Assembly (NCBI RefSeq): GCF_032883915.1
Contig: NZ_CP120717.1
Location: forward strand, 812,501 to 876,500
Source: Endozoicomonas sp. 8E
GTDB taxonomy: Bacteria; Pseudomonadota; Gammaproteobacteria; Pseudomonadales; Endozoicomonadaceae
Direction: 5' to 3'
Length of the DNA: 64,000 bases
The position numbers and the translations under genes are program-made. This document shows positions 1-9,406 of the stretch, in pieces. Under the pieces are notes generated by a model that worked only from the letters and a program-made list of their open reading frames with translations, ran no database searches and was not told where the DNA came from. How positions within the stretch are numbered: position 1 is the first letter of the stretch; each line of letters begins with the position of its first letter.

Positions 1-954
<954 letters not shown>

Positions 955-1174
955 TATAACGCCAAAGCGATTTGTGCAGCGCAGCGGCCAGCTGAAAGAA
1001 GCTGGAAGCCTGAAGCTGTAAGCTTGAAGCCGTACACAGTGAACGAGAGTGTTGAGCAAGAATAAACAACACAGCTTAAAAAGATATTTGGATTCCAGAG
1101 CCTTCTGCTTGCGACAAACAGCTTCAAGCTTCCAGCTTCAGGCTTCCAGCTCAAAAGCAAGGTTCGACCAGTTT
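955..1174 (+). other. 23S-5S internal transcribed spacer with inverted repeats
   Basis: The spacer has no tRNA gene and no credible ORF. Near its left end (about 994-1030) and right end (about 1121-1153) are related purine/pyrimidine segments (GAAGCTGGAAGCCTGAAGCT and its complement AGCTTCAGGCTTCCAGCT). They could pair into a long stem across the spacer. Such stems are commonly RNase III processing sites, but the same AAGCTTGAAGC-type units may simply be dispersed repeats. Confidence 0.6.
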
Positions 1175-1293
1175 TGCCTGGTGACCATAGAGTGTTGGAA
1201 CCACCCGATCCCATCCCGAACTCGGAAGTGAAACGACACATCGCCGATGGTAGTGTGGGGCTTCCCCATGTGAGAGTAGGTCATCGCCAGGCA
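1175..1293 (+). rRNA. rrf: 5S ribosomal RNA
   Basis: A complete 5S rRNA. It opens with TGCCTGGTGACC, has the conserved CCCGAACTCGGAAGTGAAAC and CCGATGGTAGTGTGGGG segments, and closes with the pairing partner GCCAGGCAT. Its length of about 119 nt is normal. It lies about 220 nt after 23S in the usual operon order. Confidence 0.97.
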
Positions 1294-1304
1294 TTGAATA
1301 AAGC

Positions 1305-1343
1305 AAAACCCCAGTTGAGAGATCAACTGGGGTTTTTGTTTTG
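1305..1343 (+). terminator. Rho-independent terminator of the rRNA operon
   Basis: A perfect 14-bp stem (AAAACCCCAGTTGA / TCAACTGGGGTTTT) with a GAGA loop, followed by a T-rich tail. It sits directly after 5S rRNA. Confidence 0.92.
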
Positions 1344-1386
1344 TGGGCAAAGAAGTGCGGCTGAACAGAAGTGAAACGACACATAC

Positions 1387-1428
1387 CTGGGCGGCCCCAC
1401 CTGGGCGGTCCCACCTGGGCGGTCCCCA
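1387..1428 (+). repeat. Three GC-rich 14-bp tandem repeats
   Basis: Three near-identical copies of ACCTGGGCGGTCCC lie head to tail between two pieces of the 5S remnant. The unit resembles part of the 5S helix (GGTCCCACCTG in many 5S genes), so it could be slipped 5S-derived sequence rather than foreign DNA. Confidence 0.7.
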
Positions 1429-1437
1429 CCGATGGTA

Positions 1438-1685
1438 GAGGGTGTCGCAAAACTCTCTCCAGCGTGGGAACGAGTTAACTCCCGTCATTCCCGACTTCAT
1501 TCTCGTCATTCCCGCGAAGGCGGGAATCCACACTGACTCACCACCAGAACCATACTGCCCGGTGCCCCCCTGGCCTTGTCATCCTCAAGAAGGCAGAGAA
1601 CCACCGTTGGCGCTGGATTCCCGCCTTCGCGGGAATGACGACCTCAGAGCATGGGAACGAGCTGTTGGAGTTTTGCGACACCCTC
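1438..1685. mobile_element. MITE-like non-coding insertion in the 5S remnant
   Basis: The element is bounded by perfect 18-bp terminal inverted repeats (GAGGGTGTCGCAAAACTC at 1438-1455, complement at 1668-1685). The host bases GGTA occur on both sides (1434-1437 and 1686-1689), as expected for a 4-bp target duplication. Joining the flanks at GGTA restores the 5S sequence GATGGTAGTGTGG. Inside is a second inverted pair of about 26 bp (ATTCCCGCGAAGGCGGGAAT core, 1506-1532 and 1615-1641), plus two direct GGGAACGAG copies. It encodes no protein and would need a transposase in trans. Confidence 0.8.
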
Positions 1686-1743
1686 GGTAGTGTGGGGCTT
1701 CCCCGTGTGAGAGTAAGTCATCGCCAGGTATTGAATAAAGCAG

Positions 1744-1778
1744 AACCCCAGTTGAGAGATTGACTGGGTTTTTTGTTT
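1744..1778 (+). terminator. Duplicated copy of the rRNA terminator
   Basis: Stem AACCCCAGTTGA / TTGACTGGGTT followed by a T run. It is a slightly decayed copy of the terminator at 1305-1343, and the intervening GAATAAAGCA context is also duplicated. Confidence 0.8.
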
Positions 1779-1780
1779 AT

Positions 1781-2160
1781 CCAATGCTTTGTTCCCAAGA
1801 GAAATTGAGTCCCGGACAAGAAGCCCGGGATCTCAGTGGGTGATTATCCCAGAAACGCCTGATAAGCCTTCTTATCAGCATGTGAACCTTGCCAGCCATG
1901 ATTCATTCTATTCCGATTCAAAGCAAGTCAATGAGCCCGGAAGAGAAGTTTGGGTTGCCATTCAGTATCTGTTTTAGTACAGCTAAGCCTAACTATCCAA
2001 ACAACAAACCGGATTGTCTGGCTATCCTTTTCGCTCAAACAGACCATCCATGTCTGAGTTGCTGAGATCCCGGTCTCTGAAAGGATAACCAGAGCGCCCA
2101 ATCAAGATCGTGTCTGTATATCAGTGCTTAGATGCACGATTCACTTTCGAGGAGTTAGCC
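1781..2160. other. Intergenic region before the aldehyde dehydrogenase
   Basis: No convincing gene is present. A near-perfect inverted repeat (TCTGGCTATCCTTT at 2017-2030 and its near complement at 2080-2093) brackets about 50 nt just upstream of the dehydrogenase. It could be a leader hairpin or an operator pair. A GTG at 2110 is open into the dehydrogenase frame but has no good ribosome site. Confidence 0.5.
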
Positions 2161-3615
2161 ATGAACCTGAACGACTCTGGTCTTTTTAAACAGCAGGCCT
2201 ACATTAATGGAAATTGGATCAGCGCCAGGGATACGCTTCCTGTTAATAACCCGGCTACAGGCAAGGTGATTGCCCGCATTCCCATGCTGAGCGCTTCAGA
2301 TGTTCAAAGTGCAATCAAGGCTGCAGAAAATGCTTTTATTGAATGGCGAGCAAAAACTGCAGCAGAGCGTTCGGGTTTGCTCCGCAAGTGGTACCAATTG
2401 ATTCTGGATAATCAGGAAGATCTGGCCATACTGATGACCGCAGAACAGGGTAAACCGCTGTCAGAATCCAGAGGTGAAGTGGCGTATGGGGCTTCTTACG
2501 TAGAATGGTACGCCGAAGAAGCTAAACGAGCTTATGGTGATCTGATTCCTGCGACCAAAAGCAGTCAGAGAATTATGGTCACCCGGGAACCAGTCGGTGT
2601 GGTCGCAGCCATAACGCCCTGGAACTTCCCTAATGCCATGATCACCCGAAAAGTGGCTCCGGCTCTGGCGGCAGGCTGTACCATTATTATCAAGCCTTCG
2701 GAACTGACGCCGCTCTCGGCTTTTGCCCTGGCAGAACTGGCAGAGCGTGCAGGTATTCCAGCAGGTGTCATTAATGTTGTCACGAGAGATGCCAAAGCAA
2801 TCGGTAGCGAATTGACAAGCAGTTCTACAATAAGAAAATTGTCGTTTACTGGCTCGACCGCTGTTGGCAAGTTGTTGATGAAACAATGCGCTGACTCGGT
2901 TAAAAAAATCTCGCTGGAGCTAGGTGGTAATGCACCTTTCATCGTTTTTGATGATGCCAATATTGATCAGGCGGTTCAGGGCGCCATAGCTTCCAAGTAT
3001 CGAAATTCAGGCCAGACCTGTGTTTGTATGAATCGTCTGTTTGTTCAGGACGGTATCTATGACGAGTTCGTTGAAAAGTTTTCCGGGGCAGTCTCCAGAC
3101 TTACAGTAGGTTCCGCAACGGACGGAGACTTCGATCTGGGGCCATTAATCAACGAGGCTGCACTGCTGAAGATCAGGAGTATTGTCGATGATGCCTTGGC
3201 CAAAAAGGCTCGATTGCTCACAGGTGGCCGCCCTCATAACCTTGGTGGTCTGTTCTATGAGCCGACTGTTCTCACGGATGCTTCCATAGAGATGAAGTGC
3301 TATAAGGAAGAGGTATTTGGCCCCATAGCCCCAGTCTTCCGGTTTCAGTACGAAGAGGATGTGGTCAAAATGGCTAACGATACTCAATATGGTTTGGCTG
3401 CGTACTTTTATGCTAATGACATTAGTCGTGTATTAAGAGTAGCCGAGGCACTGGAGTACGGTATGGTGGCTGTCAATGAGGGAGTGTTATCCACAGAGGT
3501 AGCTCCGTTCGGAGGCATCAAGGAGTCAGGTATTGGTCGGGAAGGATCAAAGTACGGTCTGGACGAGTATCTGGAAATGAAATATTTACTGTTAGGAGGC
3601 ATCAGCGCTTCCTGA
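2161..3615 (+). CDS. gabD: NAD(P)-dependent succinate-semialdehyde dehydrogenase
   Basis: A 484-aa soluble aldehyde dehydrogenase, close to the usual GabD length. It should oxidise succinate semialdehyde (or a similar aldehyde) to the acid with NADP+ or NAD+, feeding the TCA cycle from GABA or polyamine breakdown. The nucleotide-binding TPWNFPNAM segment is near residue 150, the general-base Glu lies in LELGGNAPF, and the nucleophile is Cys287 in SGQTC. The C-terminal APFGGIKESGIGREG is typical of the SSADH branch. The start is set at ATG 2161, 51 nt inside the longest frame, because GAGGAG lies just upstream. It stands alone, with no gabT or gabP beside it, so substrate is inferred from family only. 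Confidence 0.85.
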   Translation: MNLNDSGLFKQQAYINGNWISARDTLPVNNPATGKVIARIPMLSASDVQSAIKAAENAFIEWRAKTAAERSGLLRKWYQLILDNQEDLAILMTAEQGKPLSESRGEVAYGASYVEWYAEEAKRAYGDLIPATKSSQRIMVTREPVGVVAAITPWNFPNAMITRKVAPALAAGCTIIIKPSELTPLSAFALAELAERAGIPAGVINVVTRDAKAIGSELTSSSTIRKLSFTGSTAVGKLLMKQCADSVKKISLELGGNAPFIVFDDANIDQAVQGAIASKYRNSGQTCVCMNRLFVQDGIYDEFVEKFSGAVSRLTVGSATDGDFDLGPLINEAALLKIRSIVDDALAKKARLLTGGRPHNLGGLFYEPTVLTDASIEMKCYKEEVFGPIAPVFRFQYEEDVVKMANDTQYGLAAYFYANDISRVLRVAEALEYGMVAVNEGVLSTEVAPFGGIKESGIGREGSKYGLDEYLEMKYLLLGGISAS

Positions 3616-3751
3616 GAGCAGCCTTATACATCAGAGGTGATGGGCATATAATTAAAGAAGGTCAAGATGCCAGATCAGGAAGCCTCAGGTTGGCGGTCAG
3701 ACTTAAGCCTGACCTGGCGAAAAATGATTGGATGGATTAATCCTTAGTCAA

Positions 3752-5341
3752 TCAGGCGGCCACAGCAGTATCGCCTTCAAAACTGTTTCTGATCAGGTAA
3801 TCAAAAGCACCCAGTGAGGCGTTGGCGCCGCTGCCCATAGCAATAATAATTTGCTTGTAAGGTGCGGTTGTCACATCCCCGGCCGCAAAAATACCTGGAA
3901 TCGAGGTTTCGCCGCGGCTATCAACAACAATTTCGCCGCGTGGGGTTAATTCCATTGCGCCTTTGAGGAATTCGGTATTCGGTACCAGACCAATCTGAAC
4001 AAAAATACCTTCCAGTTCTAAACTGATTTCGTCGTCAGTATTACGGTCTTTATAAGTCAGGCCATTTACTTTATTACCGTCGCCCAGTACTTCTGTCGTC
4101 AGTGCGCTGGTAATGATAGTGACATTTTTTAGAGAGCGCAGTTTGCGCTGGAGTACTTCGTCAGCTCTTAACTGGCTGTCAAACTCAATCAAAGTGACCT
4201 GGGCAACAATGCCTGCCAGATCAATAGCCGCTTCAACACCTGAGTTACCACCGCCAATCACCGCAACACGTTTGCCCTTAAAGAGAGGCCCGTCACAGTG
4301 AGGGCAGTAGGCCACTCCTTTCCCTCGGTATTCCCGCTCGCCCGGCACATTCATCTCTCTCCAGCGGGCACCGGTTGCTATCAGTACCGTTTTACTTTTC
4401 AGGCTGGCGCCACTTTCCAGTTGGATTTCAACCAGTTCTCCGGCACTGCGGTTGTTTTCAATCAGGGCGCTGGCGCGCTGGTTACTCATAACATCTACAT
4501 CGTAGTCAAGAACGTGCTGCTCCAGATTGGCCACCAGTTTTGGACCTTCTGTTTCCTTAACGGAGATGAAGTTTTCAATGGCCATGGTATCCATAACCTG
4601 CCCGCCAAAGCGATCGGCCACCAGACCGGTACGAATGCCTTTGCGAGCGGCATAGATAGCGGCGGCCGCACCAGCAGGACCGGCACCGACAATCAGCAGG
4701 TCATAAGGGTCTTTATTGTTGATGGCCTCTGCTGCACGTTTTTCAGCGTTCACGTCCAGTTTGGCGACGATTTCGGCGGTACTCATACGACCATGACCAA
4801 ATGGCTCGCCGTTAACAAAGACGGCAGGTACGGCCATGATCTGTTTTTCATCCACCTCATCCTGAAACAAGGCTCCGTCGATCATGGTGTGTCGGATACC
4901 AGGATTCAGAACAGCCATCAGGTTCAGAGCCTGCACGACCTCAGGGCAGTTCTGGCAGGAGAGGGAGATATAGGTTTCAAAATTGAACTCGCCTTCCAAT
5001 TGTTTGATCTGCTCGAGCAAGTCAGCTTCCAGCTTGGCTGGATGACCGCCACTCTGGAGAATGGCCAGTATCAATGAGTTAAATTCGTGGCCCATTGGCA
5101 GCCCGGCAAAGCGGATTGCAGGGCGATTGTCCTGGCCTTGAATGGCCATGGAAGGTTTTCTTACCAGATCGTTGTCGTTTTTACTTAACGTGATCTGACT
5201 GGAGAGTGATTCAAGGTCCTTAGCCAGTGAGGCCATTTCCTGTGATTTCGCAGAGTCATCAAGAGACACAGCGATCTCAACAGGCGTTTTCAGGTTCTGA
5301 AAGTAAGCTTCCAATTGCTTTTTGATATTTGCATCTAACAT
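3752..5341 (-). CDS. ahpF: Alkyl hydroperoxide reductase subunit F (FAD disulfide reductase)
   Basis: This is the 529-aa flavoprotein that passes electrons from NADH to the peroxiredoxin AhpC. It has the N-terminal double-thioredoxin domain with redox Cys129-Asn-Cys-Pro-type centre (C129, C132). The FAD-binding GAGPAGAAA follows near 219-227, then the thioredoxin-reductase-like active site C346-PH-C349 and the NADH-binding GGGNSGVEA around 363-371. The C-terminal [10 protein letters not shown] contacts FAD. Length matches E. coli AhpF (about 521 aa). It lies 73 nt downstream of ahpC on the same strand and is almost certainly co-transcribed, with a hairpin between the two. Confidence 0.95.
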   Translation of the reverse strand: MLDANIKKQLEAYFQNLKTPVEIAVSLDDSAKSQEMASLAKDLESLSSQITLSKNDNDLVRKPSMAIQGQDNRPAIRFAGLPMGHEFNSLILAILQSGGHPAKLEADLLEQIKQLEGEFNFETYISLSCQNCPEVVQALNLMAVLNPGIRHTMIDGALFQDEVDEKQIMAVPAVFVNGEPFGHGRMSTAEIVAKLDVNAEKRAAEAINNKDPYDLLIVGAGPAGAAAAIYAARKGIRTGLVADRFGGQVMDTMAIENFISVKETEGPKLVANLEQHVLDYDVDVMSNQRASALIENNRSAGELVEIQLESGASLKSKTVLIATGARWREMNVPGEREYRGKGVAYCPHCDGPLFKGKRVAVIGGGNSGVEAAIDLAGIVAQVTLIEFDSQLRADEVLQRKLRSLKNVTIITSALTTEVLGDGNKVNGLTYKDRNTDDEISLELEGIFVQIGLVPNTEFLKGAMELTPRGEIVVDSRGETSIPGIFAAGDVTTAPYKQIIIAMGSGANASLGAFDYLIRNSFEGDTAVAA

Positions 5342-5374
5342 GATTGACTCGCTTGATCGTTTTGATTTGGTTCA

Positions 5375-5406
5375 GGCTCCCCGCTGTTGACTGATGGCAG
5401 GGAGCC
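5375..5406 (-). promoter_or_regulatory. Hairpin in the ahpC-ahpF intercistronic gap
   Basis: GGCTCCCTGC and GCGGGGAGCC (minus-strand reading) form a 10-bp stem with a 12-nt loop just after the ahpC stop. No U run follows on the minus strand, so it is not a classical terminator. A stem here could stabilise the upstream ahpC message or partly reduce read-through into ahpF. Confidence 0.5.
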
Positions 5407-5414
5407 CGGGCGCT

Positions 5415-5978
5415 TTAGATTTTGCCGACCAGGTCCAGAGAAGGTGCCAGTGTTTCTTCACCTGGTTGCCATGCAGCCGGGCATACCTGACCTGGGTTCT
5501 CTGCGATGAACTGAGCCGCCTGAATCTTGCGAACCAGATCTCCAGCGTTACGGCCAATACCTGAATCGTTGGTTTCAACGACTTTGATTTCACCTTCAGG
5601 GTTCATGACAAAGGTGCCCCGCAGAGCCAGACCTTCTTCTTCGATCATGACTTCAAAGTTACGGGTGATCTGACCTGTCGGGTCGCCGATCATTGGGTAT
5701 TTGATCTTGTTGATGGTCTCAGAGCTGTCGTGCCACGCTTTGTGAGTGAAGTGGGTGTCTGTGGAGACGGAGTAGACTTCAACACCCATAGCTTGAAGCT
5801 GTTCGTAGTGGTCGGCCAGGTCGCCCAGTTCAGTGGGGCAAACGAAGGTAAAGTCTGCCGGGTAGAAGAAGACAACAGACCACTTGCCTTTCAGGCTCTC
5901 TTCGGTTACTTCAATGAAGTCGCCATTATGAAAAGCAGTGGCTTTGAACGGCTTGATTTGAGTATTAATGAGGGACAT
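5415..5978 (-). CDS. ahpC: Alkyl hydroperoxide reductase subunit C (2-Cys peroxiredoxin)
   Basis: A 187-aa cytoplasmic AhpC/Prx1-type peroxiredoxin that reduces H2O2 and organic hydroperoxides. The peroxidatic cysteine is Cys47 in FVCPTE, within the [14 protein letters not shown] signature, and the resolving cysteine is Cys166 in VCPAAW. The length equals that of E. coli AhpC. ATG 5978 is preceded by a good AGGAA-type site. It is the first gene of the ahpCF pair, and the divergent spacer upstream carries an OxyR-like motif. Confidence 0.97.
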   Translation of the reverse strand: MSLINTQIKPFKATAFHNGDFIEVTEESLKGKWSVVFFYPADFTFVCPTELGDLADHYEQLQAMGVEVYSVSTDTHFTHKAWHDSSETINKIKYPMIGDPTGQITRNFEVMIEEEGLALRGTFVMNPEGEIKVVETNDSGIGRNAGDLVRKIQAAQFIAENPGQVCPAAWQPGEETLAPSLDLVGKI

Positions 5979-6056
5979 GGTTCATTCCTTCTTGCGGGTA
6001 GTCATTGTGTTTTTTAGTCAGCCGTTTTCGGTGGCGACATGGAAAGAATATGCTGA

Positions 6057-6110
6057 TCTGGTTTATTGGTATAATTAATCATTCAAATGCTGCTAATAGT
6101 TTTAATCTAT
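6057..6110 (-). promoter_or_regulatory. Probable ahpC promoter with an OxyR-like site
   Basis: ATAG-N7-CTAT (ATAGTTTTAATCTAT, 6096-6110) matches one half of the four-part OxyR consensus; it reads ATAG-N7-CTAT on either strand. On the minus strand it sits immediately upstream of a possible -35/-10 pair ending in TTATACC (about 6070-6076), the position OxyR takes at activated promoters. The second ATAG-CTAT half is not recognisable. The spacer also serves the divergent peroxidase gene. OxyR control is inferred. Confidence 0.5.
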
Positions 6111-6192
6111 TAAATGGCTGGCGGGTTATATTTCTTCGCCCGTTCCAGTATCTTTGAAGGAGTCGATTTAAAACAGCTCAGGGAAGGCTACG

Positions 6193-9100
6193 GTGCGACA
6201 GGGATGCATGTTGACGCTGATATTGGGATCAGTAAGCGTACTCGGTGCTCAAGATCATCAACCTGGCGAGGAACTCAAAGACTGGCTTAAAACTTATCAG
6301 CTATCAGACAGACCCACTGCGGATATTGAAGGGCCCGGGATTCATTCAGACCTCAGTCAACTTGGTAAAAAACTTTTCTTCAGCCCCGATCTTAGCCTCG
6401 ATGGCAAAGTGGCTTGCTCGACCTGTCATCACCCGAGGCTGGGTGGAGCAGACAGTCTGGCTCTGCCCGTTGGAGTGACCGTTGATGATCCTTTTCTGAC
6501 CGGGCAGCCGAGATTGGATCAATTAATTAAGCTCAGCCCGGACGACTATGTTCGTCATTTGATTCCACGTAATTCTCCTACGGTTTTCAATGTCTCTCTT
6601 TATCGAAAGAATCTGTTCTGGGACGGTAGGGTCCAATATGTGGATTCTGACGTTTCCAGTCGAAAGATAAAAGTCGGTGGCGGTTATTCCGAACTTCCCA
6701 CCAGTCGTTATCAGACCCGTAGCCTGCTCCAGGCTCAGGCCAGGCTGCCGATGGTGTCACCTTTTGAAATGAAGGGGCTGTCCGATGCCAGTCATAATAA
6801 CCTGGAGATACATCAGCTCATTGTGAGTCGGCTGGCTTCAAGTGATGAGTGGTGCAGACAATTCAAAAGCGTTTTTTCTCCGCAAGACACCAATGTTTCC
6901 TGTGAAGCGGTGGTTCAAATTGACACATTGACAAAGGCTCTGGCGGCTTTTCAGGCAGACTTGGTATTGATTGAAAACCGCTTCTTTGGATTCCTCAATA
7001 ATAAAAATAAGCTGTCAGAATCTGAAATGAAGGGTGCCCGACTGTTTTTCACAGCGGTCAGTGAGGGGGGGGCTGGTTGTTCAGGCTGTCATTCAGGGAG
7101 TCATTTCTCGGATGAACAATTCTACAATCTTGGCATAGAACCTTCAGGTCCCGGGGTGAATGGCAGGGGATTGGACTACGGTAGAAGCAATATCGAACCT
7201 GACACTGACACTTTTTCATTCAGGACGCCGAGCCTTTTGAATATTTCACGGACAGCTCCTTATTTTCACAACGGCAGTGCAGCGACCCTTTCTGAAGCCA
7301 TTAAAGCTCATATCAGAAACAAGCCTGAAAAGAGCCTGTCTGACAGCAATAAGGGTGACAGTAATAGGAGTGATGTCGCTTATATGAAGCGTTCATTGAC
7401 GACGATTCGGGAAAAAGCAGCGCAATCTCCCTTTCAGAAGCTTTTACCCGAAGCGCTCTCCGATCACCAAGTAGATCAACTATCAGCCTTCCTGGAGACG
7501 CTGACGGACCCCTGTTTGCTCGATGAGTCCTGCTTTCAGGTTTTTATTGATGATCAGCCGATCGTGACGCCTTTTACCAGGCCAGTTTCTTTAGAAGAGT
7601 CTTCAGCAGAAAAGTTATCAGCTGTACCCAGACAGACCGTTGATAAAATGGAAATTCGTACTCCGTCGTTTGAGAAGTGTGTTGCCATTCCGGCGGTTAT
7701 CCCGGTAGCAAAAACTAATCAGAACAGACTCTGGTTCAGAGAAGCAGGTGCTAAAAAGGGCATTGACCACAGGCGCAAAGTCGGTCTGATAAAGCCTGGA
7801 TGGATCATGGATGTGATTAACTGGGGAGGAGTGAGCGCCGCAGATTTGAATCGAGACTGTCTGGATGATCTGGTCTTCGCTGATAACGATAATAGAGTTT
7901 GGGTTTATTACCAGCAGTCCGATGGCCAGTTCAAGCAGCAAAACATTCTTTTGAAGGGGGCAGAGCTTAAGGGTGTGATTACTCCATTGGTAGGGGATCT
8001 TGATGGCGATTACCAGCCGGATCTTTTCCTGGGTAATGATGGACGATTTTATCCACAGGTGGTTTATGATTTTACTCGAGCCCCTGAGTCTCTGGTCTTT
8101 TCTGATGTCTCGGGACCGACACTGAATGCCAGTTTTGGTGATCTGGATCAGGATGGTGATCTGGATGCCGTGATGGCATTCTGGCGCACTTACAAGTCGG
8201 TCAGGCAGCCGCAAATATGGCGCAATTCTGGTTATCGTCAGATGCAGCCCGCTGATTCTAAAGTTCCTGAATTAAGAGAAAGTTATGGGCCGGTTACTTT
8301 AAATGATGGTCTGATTCATCAGAAACATGAAGCGCCAGTATTCGGTGGGGACGACTTTACCTTTACCCCTAATTTTGCTGACGTTAATCAGGATGGTATT
8401 TCTGATATTCTGATGACAGCCGACTTTTTTACCACGCAGCTTTGGAAGAATACCGGCACTGAGTTGCAGGATGTTACCGATATCAGGGAGATCCATGGTA
8501 GTTTTGGTATGGGAGCAGCGATTGCGGATTTTGATAATGATGGCGATCTGGACTGGTTTGAAAGCAGTATTTTCAGCCTTAGTCAAAGCAGCAGTTATAC
8601 GGGCAACCGCTTGTATCAGAATGAAGGTGACTATCAATTCCGGAATGTCACGGAAAATTCCGGCCTTCGCGAAGGCGGTTGGGGCTGGGGAAGCTGTGCG
8701 GCGGATTTTAATAATGATGGTCTGTTGGATATCTTTCATGCCACTGGTTACGGTAATATTCCGGAAACAGCGACCTATCCCAGCCAAGATTATAAGACAC
8801 TGGCCACGCAAATTTTGAATAACCACAGTGAGTTTCAGCAATCCAGAGCACGACTGTTTATTAATTTGGGTGAGATGACCTTTAAAGAGCAGGCTCTGGA
8901 AGCCGGGCTTGAAAAGGCTATGGATGGCAGGGGAATCAGTTGTTTTGATTACCAGCAGGATGGCGATATTGATATCGTAGTGAGTAACTGGGAAGGTTCT
9001 CCCGATTTTTTTGTCAATTCAAATCCGGACAATCATCACTGGCTTTCTGTGCGACTCATCGGCCCTCCCGGTAATACGGAAGCGCTTGGGGCTAAAATAA

Positions 9101-9342
9101 GGCTGTATAGCCAGGATGGGACACAGTTCCGTGAAGTCCGTTTTGAAAATAACTTCGTTTCTACTAATCCCAGGCAGCAGCACTTTGGATTAAAACAATT
9201 AGAAAAGGTAGATCGGTTAGTCATTGACTGGCCAAAACCTTATTCAGCCAGGACGGTTCTGGAAAACCCCCGAATTAATCAGCGACACCTTGTTTTTCAT
9301 CCAGTATTAAATCAGCAGCCTCCATCGGGCACGAACAGGTGA
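6193..9342 (+). CDS. Secreted di-haem cytochrome c peroxidase/MauG-like protein fused to FG-GAP/VCBS repeats and ASPIC/UnbV domain
   Basis: A 1049-aa protein, three times the normal length of a bacterial cytochrome c peroxidase (about 330-350 aa). It starts with a signal peptide-like segment (about residues 1-20). A CCP/MauG region follows with two haem motifs, C75-x-x-C78-H79 and C296-x-x-C299-H300, and the family block FRTPSLLNISRTAPYFHNG. From about residue 545 there are at least seven calcium-binding FG-GAP/VCBS-type loops of the form D-x-[DN]-x-DG-x-x-D. The end (about 955-1035) resembles the ASPIC/UnbV domain. It probably reduces peroxide, or oxidises a partner, in the periplasm or outside. 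The GTG start is chosen because it adds the Arg before the hydrophobic stretch; ATG 6208 is an alternative. The gene is divergent from ahpC. Confidence 0.85.
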   Translation: MRQGCMLTLILGSVSVLGAQDHQPGEELKDWLKTYQLSDRPTADIEGPGIHSDLSQLGKKLFFSPDLSLDGKVACSTCHHPRLGGADSLALPVGVTVDDPFLTGQPRLDQLIKLSPDDYVRHLIPRNSPTVFNVSLYRKNLFWDGRVQYVDSDVSSRKIKVGGGYSELPTSRYQTRSLLQAQARLPMVSPFEMKGLSDASHNNLEIHQLIVSRLASSDEWCRQFKSVFSPQDTNVSCEAVVQIDTLTKALAAFQADLVLIENRFFGFLNNKNKLSESEMKGARLFFTAVSEGGAGCSGCHSGSHFSDEQFYNLGIEPSGPGVNGRGLDYGRSNIEPDTDTFSFRTPSLLNISRTAPYFHNGSAATLSEAIKAHIRNKPEKSLSDSNKGDSNRSDVAYMKRSLTTIREKAAQSPFQKLLPEALSDHQVDQLSAFLETLTDPCLLDESCFQVFIDDQPIVTPFTRPVSLEESSAEKLSAVPRQTVDKMEIRTPSFEKCVAIPAVIPVAKTNQNRLWFREAGAKKGIDHRRKVGLIKPGWIMDVINWGGVSAADLNRDCLDDLVFADNDNRVWVYYQQSDGQFKQQNILLKGAELKGVITPLVGDLDGDYQPDLFLGNDGRFYPQVVYDFTRAPESLVFSDVSGPTLNASFGDLDQDGDLDAVMAFWRTYKSVRQPQIWRNSGYRQMQPADSKVPELRESYGPVTLNDGLIHQKHEAPVFGGDDFTFTPNFADVNQDGISDILMTADFFTTQLWKNTGTELQDVTDIREIHGSFGMGAAIADFDNDGDLDWFESSIFSLSQSSSYTGNRLYQNEGDYQFRNVTENSGLREGGWGWGSCAADFNNDGLLDIFHATGYGNIPETATYPSQDYKTLATQILNNHSEFQQSRARLFINLGEMTFKEQALEAGLEKAMDGRGISCFDYQQDGDIDIVVSNWEGSPDFFVNSNPDNHHWLSVRLIGPPGNTEALGAKIRLYSQDGTQFREVRFENNFVSTNPRQQHFGLKQLEKVDRLVIDWPKPYSARTVLENPRINQRHLVFHPVLNQQPPSGTNR

Positions 9343-9348
9343 GACCCG

Positions 9349-9391
9349 AGAGACTCAAAAACTTTTCCAGTTATCTTATCTCTCGGTATTC
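9349..9391. terminator. Possible bidirectional terminator
   Basis: CCGAGAGA and TCTCTCGG arms enclose an AT-rich loop between two convergent genes. The loop is long (about 27 nt), so the call is tentative. Confidence 0.35.
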
Positions 9392-9406
9392 TTTTTAGAA
9401 GCAAGT

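Larger units (their letters stand above)
1369..1743 (+). pseudogene. Decayed second 5S rRNA copy, interrupted twice
   Basis: The stretch AGAAGTGAAACGACACAT at about 1369-1386 repeats the middle of the intact 5S gene. CGATGGTAG resumes at 1430-1438, and CGGTAGTGTGGGGCTTCCCC onward (1685-1735) continues as the 3' part of 5S down to GCCAGGTATTGAATAAAGC. The 5' half is absent. One interruption is a run of three GC-rich 14-bp tandem units, the other a MITE-like element (1438-1685). The duplicated 3' end carries its own copy of the terminator. I read it as a remnant of a duplicated 5S unit that can no longer fold as 5S. Confidence 0.8.

Noticed and set aside
1387-1430. CRISPR-like array from the GC-rich tandem units
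   Set aside because: The units are contiguous 14-mers with no spacers and no cas genes nearby.
1138-1690. Open frames over 5S, the tandem units and the MITE
   Set aside because: They follow repeats and rRNA on either strand. Their content is that of repeat sequence translated by chance.
1789-1977. 62-aa frame between the terminator copy and the dehydrogenase
   Set aside because: It has no ribosome site and no recognisable protein, and it is short. Treated as intergenic.
2110-2160. Upstream GTG start of the aldehyde dehydrogenase
   Set aside because: ATG 2161 has a better ribosome site and gives the family length. The extra 17 residues match nothing.
4298-5077. 259-aa frame on the plus strand antisense to ahpF
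   Set aside because: It is the shadow of a strongly conserved gene. Its His/Gly/Gln-rich composition is what antisense of a coding frame gives.
7618-8841. Frames antisense to the VCBS repeats (198 aa and 180 aa)
   Set aside because: Ile-rich translations created by antisense of repeated D-x-D-G-D codons.
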